Shown here one piece after another: positions 5,720 to 8,285 of a stretch of 8,285 nucleotides of DNA. The stretch comes from JAWVZU01 sp033722075 (GTDB taxonomy: Bacteria; Pseudomonadota; Gammaproteobacteria; Xanthomonadales; SZUA-38): positions 1-8,285 of the forward strand of contig JAWVZU010000179.1 of the NCBI GenBank assembly GCA_033722075.1. The letters run 5' to 3'. The notes beneath the pieces are model-generated. The model made no database searches. It was not told the DNA's origin and saw nothing but the letters and a program-made list of their open reading frames with translations. The position numbers were made by a program, and so were the translations under genes. Every line of letters starts with the position of its first letter. Positions within the stretch are counted from its first letter, which is position 1.

Positions 5720-8176
5720 ATGGAGCACCATGTCTGGTTGACCATGCTGGGGATCATGGGTTTGCTCACCCTGGCCGTCCTCATGGTACCGGTCGCCAAC
5801 CGGCTGAATTTTCCCTTCACCGTCATGCTCGCGGCCGCCGGAATCCTGATCGGCTTTGCCGCGCACCTCGCCGAGGGCGCCCACCTGGGCGTGGTCAGCG
5901 ATCTCGTCGAGGCCCTCCATACCATCGAGATCACCTCGGAGGCGGTGTTTTTCGTTTTCCTCCCGGCCCTGGTCTTCGAGTCGGCCCTCTCGATCGACGT
6001 CCGCAGGCTGCTGGATGACATTGCACCGATCCTGATGCTGGCCGTCCTCGGGTTGCTGATCTCGACCGTCGCCGTGGGCACGGCGCTCTGGGGCGTGACC
6101 GATTTCGCGCTGATCGCATGCCTTCTGCTCGGGGCGATCGTCTCGGCTACTGATCCCGTTGCCGTGGTGGCGATCTTCAAGGATCTCGGCGCACCCAAGC
6201 GCCTGGCCATCCTGGTCGAGGGCGAGAGCCTGTTCAACGACGCCACCGCCATCGTCGTATTCACGATCCTGTCGGCGATGCTGCTCGGTGAATCCGATGC
6301 CGGCGCCCTGTCCGGGATCCTCTCCTTTCTGAAGGTGTTTTTCGGGGGTATCCTGGTCGGCTATGTGCTGGCTCGGATCGCCTGTTTCATCGTCGGATTC
6401 CTGGGCGAGGCGGGCCTGCCCAAGATCACGCTCACGGTCGCCCTGGCCTACCTGGCCTTCATCATCGCCGAGCACTATCTCCACCTGTCCGGTGTCATGG
6501 CGGTGGTCACCGCGGCGCTGGTCATCGGGTCGCGGGGGCGCAGCGTCATTCCGCAGTCGACCTGGCACGGACTCGAAGAAGTCTGGGAGCAGATCGGGTT
6601 TGCGGCCAACTCGGTCATCTTCGTCCTGGTCGGTGTGGCCGTCCCCACGCTGCTGGCCGATTTCGGTGCCCAGGAGTTCACCTGGCTGACCGTTCTCATC
6701 GTCACTGCGTTCGTGGCTCGCTTCGCGATCATCTTCGGCCTGGTTCCGGTCCTGATCCGGCTAGGCTGGGCCGAACATGTAGCGACCGGCTATCGCGCGG
6801 TGATGTTCTGGGGCGGGTTGCGGGGCGCCGTCTCCCTGGCGCTGGCCCTGGCAGTCATGGAGAACACGGCCTTCGCACCCGATGTGCGCCAGTTCATCGG
6901 TGTGCTCGTCACCGGGTTTGTGCTGTTCACCCTGGCGATCAATGCGACGACCGTCCACCTGGTCATGCGCATGTTCGGGCTGGACAAGCTCAGCGCGGTC
7001 GATGCCGCGATCCGGGATCGGGTGCTCGGCGGGGCGATGTCCAGCATCGGCGCCCAGGTCCGGGACGCCGCCCGGCGCCAGGACCTGGACTCCACGGTGG
7101 CCGACCGGATTGCCCAGCCCTACGAAGACGGCACCCTCTGTGACACGTCCAGCGCACCGGCCATCGGCGCCGAGGATTGGAAGAAGGTGGGTCTCAGGAC
7201 GCTGACCCTGCGTGAGAATCAAACCTATCACCGCTATTTCGATCAGGGCTTGGTTTCTCCCGAAGTCGCCCGCAACCTGTTCCGCTTCTCCAACGATCTT
7301 CTTGACGGCATCAAGGTCGACGGCATCGAAGGCTACGAGCGCGCCTGGAAACGGGGACTGATGTTCAACTGGCAGGTCAAGCTCGCGGCTCAGATCCAAC
7401 GTCGCCTGGGCTGGTCCGGGCCTCTTGCGCGGCACCTGGCGCGCCGCTTTGAATCGCTGCAGGCGATCACCATGGCGCTGCGACGAATCCAGTCCGAGAA
7501 GGCAGCAGGCGAACTGGTCGAGGACGATGTCCGCGAGGCCCTGGGCGAACTGCTCAGCGAGCGGCTTCAGGACACCCAGGCCGCCCTGGACGCCCTGCGG
7601 GCGGCCTATCCGGACTATGCCGACAAGCTCGAACATACGCTGATGCATCAGGTGGCGGCGCGGCTGGAGCAGGCGCACTACAAGGAGATGCTGGCCGCGT
7701 CGGTGATCGGCAAGGAGGTCTACAAGGACCTGACTCAGAACCTGAAGATGCGTGAGTCGCAGGTGGAGCGGCCTCGCCTGGACCTCGGGCTGGATCCCGC
7801 CAACCTGGTCGGAAAAGTCCCCTTCTTCGCCGACCTGCCGATGGAGCGGAAAGAGGAGATCGCCCGGATGCTGAAGCCTAGGCTGGCCTTTCCCGGAGAG
7901 ACCATCGTGGCAAAGGGCGAGAAGGGAGACGCGATGTATTTCATCTCTTCGGGGGCGGTCAAGGTGGCCCTGGAGCCGCAGCCGGTCATTCTGGGCAGCG
8001 GCGATTTCTTCGGCGAGATGGCGCTGCTGTCCGACCAGCCGCGGGTGGTCGACGTGGTGGCGGAAGGGTTTTGCGACCTGCTCGGCCTCTATACTCGCGA
8101 CTTCCGCATCCTCATGGAGCGGGACGCCGAACTCAAGGCCACCATTGAAGAGGTCGCCGCTCAGCGAGCCGAATAG
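5720..8176 (+). CDS. CPA1 Na+/H+ antiporter with C-terminal cyclic-nucleotide-binding-like domain (SOS1/NHE-like)
   Basis: The protein has 818 residues. Residues 1 to about 418 form about 12-13 membrane helices of the Na+/H+ exchanger domain (PF00999). Signature blocks are SATDPVAVVAIFKDLG (143-157), EGESLFNDATAIVVF (168-181; the Asn173-Asp174 pair marks the electroneutral CPA1 ion site) and FWGGLRGAVSLALAL (363-377). Residues 430-690 are a cytosolic, mostly helical and charged region. Residues 697-810 form a cNMP-binding fold (PF00027): PFFADLPMERKEEIARML, GDAMYFISSGAVKVAL, and the phosphate-cassette block FGEMALLSDQPR, with Glu766 and Arg775. The usual small/hydroxyl residue after the Arg is Val776 (PRVVD), so classic cAMP binding is doubtful. 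The likely role is export of Na+ (or K+) in exchange for protons at the inner membrane, gated by the cytosolic part. The layout matches plant SOS1 without its long tail. It is followed 31 bases later by dgkA. Confidence 0.92.
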   Translation: MEHHVWLTMLGIMGLLTLAVLMVPVANRLNFPFTVMLAAAGILIGFAAHLAEGAHLGVVSDLVEALHTIEITSEAVFFVFLPALVFESALSIDVRRLLDDIAPILMLAVLGLLISTVAVGTALWGVTDFALIACLLLGAIVSATDPVAVVAIFKDLGAPKRLAILVEGESLFNDATAIVVFTILSAMLLGESDAGALSGILSFLKVFFGGILVGYVLARIACFIVGFLGEAGLPKITLTVALAYLAFIIAEHYLHLSGVMAVVTAALVIGSRGRSVIPQSTWHGLEEVWEQIGFAANSVIFVLVGVAVPTLLADFGAQEFTWLTVLIVTAFVARFAIIFGLVPVLIRLGWAEHVATGYRAVMFWGGLRGAVSLALALAVMENTAFAPDVRQFIGVLVTGFVLFTLAINATTVHLVMRMFGLDKLSAVDAAIRDRVLGGAMSSIGAQVRDAARRQDLDSTVADRIAQPYEDGTLCDTSSAPAIGAEDWKKVGLRTLTLRENQTYHRYFDQGLVSPEVARNLFRFSNDLLDGIKVDGIEGYERAWKRGLMFNWQVKLAAQIQRRLGWSGPLARHLARRFESLQAITMALRRIQSEKAAGELVEDDVREALGELLSERLQDTQAALDALRAAYPDYADKLEHTLMHQVAARLEQAHYKEMLAASVIGKEVYKDLTQNLKMRESQVERPRLDLGLDPANLVGKVPFFADLPMERKEEIARMLKPRLAFPGETIVAKGEKGDAMYFISSGAVKVALEPQPVILGSGDFFGEMALLSDQPRVVDVVAEGFCDLLGLYTRDFRILMERDAELKATIEEVAAQRAE

Positions 8177-8207
8177 CCAACCTCGGCGGTGTCCGAACCG
8201 GTGCGTG

Positions 8208-8285
8208 ATGAAGGAACTCGAGCGAATCCAGAACGCGACCCGCCACTCACTCGCGGGGCTCAGGATTGCCTGGAAGGAACAGCAG
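8208..8285 (+). CDS. dgkA: Diacylglycerol kinase DgkA, N-terminal 26 residues (partial)
   Basis: Only the first 26 codons are present, continuing past the right edge. The peptide starts MKELERIQNATRHSLAGLRIAW and ends KEQQ. It matches the start of prokaryotic DgkA, where an amphipathic N-terminal helix with a G-L-R-x-A-W core precedes the AFRQE motif, which would lie just outside. DgkA is a small trimeric inner-membrane enzyme of about 120 residues that phosphorylates diacylglycerol to phosphatidic acid, recycling lipid left from envelope glycan synthesis. An in-frame GTG directly before the ATG, at 8205, is an alternative start. The Shine-Dalgarno is poor. The gap of 31 bases from the antiporter stop and the absence of a terminator suggest cotranscription. 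The call rests on a short but characteristic stretch. Confidence 0.75.
   Translation, partial: MKELERIQNATRHSLAGLRIAWKEQQ

Noticed and set aside
5596..6264. Antisense extension of the alaA frame (about 223 further codons) opposite the antiporter
   Set aside because: It is rich in Arg, Ser, Thr and Pro with no family resemblance, lies opposite well-conserved antiporter codons, and alaA has a clear family start at 5595. It is a GC-driven open frame, not a fusion.
5663..6568. 301-codon minus-strand open frame opposite the antiporter membrane domain, and a similar one at 6761-7678
   Set aside because: The first is composed largely of Asp, Gln, Arg, Gly and His, the expected antisense of Leu/Val/Ala-rich membrane helices. 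Neither shows a motif or convincing start.

Overview
The window is high-GC chromosomal DNA with dense, short-gapped genes. It most likely comes from a Gammaproteobacterium: the aminotransferase is a close AlaA type, the right edge opens a DgkA-type diacylglycerol kinase, and Sec and lipoprotein signals look proteobacterial. Genus is not resolvable by eye. I see no tRNA, rRNA, CRISPR array, insertion sequence or phage gene. No stretch over 300 bases lacks a gene.

Layout. (1) Positions 1-1291, minus strand: a cytoplasmic alpha/beta-hydrolase esterase, followed 19 bases later by a polytopic membrane protein that runs off the left edge and may be an MBOAT-like acyltransferase. (2) A 165-base divergent gap, 1292-1456. 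(3) Positions 1457-4298, plus strand: two M16B metallopeptidase subunits, overlapping by 8 bases with a strong Shine-Dalgarno inside the first gene. The first is a lipoprotein with the zinc site HxxEH...E. The second is a Sec-exported protein without the zinc site but with the substrate-positioning Arg/Tyr pair that the first lacks. (4) A 70-base convergent gap. (5) Positions 4369-5595, minus strand: AlaA-type alanine aminotransferase. (6) A 124-base divergent gap holding overlapping inverted repeats and a -10-like TATACT. (7) Positions 5720-8176, plus strand: an 818-residue CPA1 Na+/H+ antiporter with a long cytosolic helical region and a C-terminal cyclic-nucleotide-binding-like domain, laid out like plant SOS1. 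(8) From 8208: the first 26 codons of a DgkA-like kinase, 31 bases after the antiporter.

How the genes work together: the two M16 proteins almost certainly form one heteromeric envelope peptidase, each carrying half of the active site. The antiporter and dgkA may share a transcript. AlaA is a stand-alone metabolic gene that shares a divergent control region with the antiporter. The esterase and membrane protein look like a separate two-gene operon.

Most of the window is recognisable. The points most worth a second look are the split M16 active site, the SOS1-like antiporter with an atypical nucleotide pocket, and the palindrome cluster between alaA and the antiporter. I did not find a clearly new defence or mobile system.
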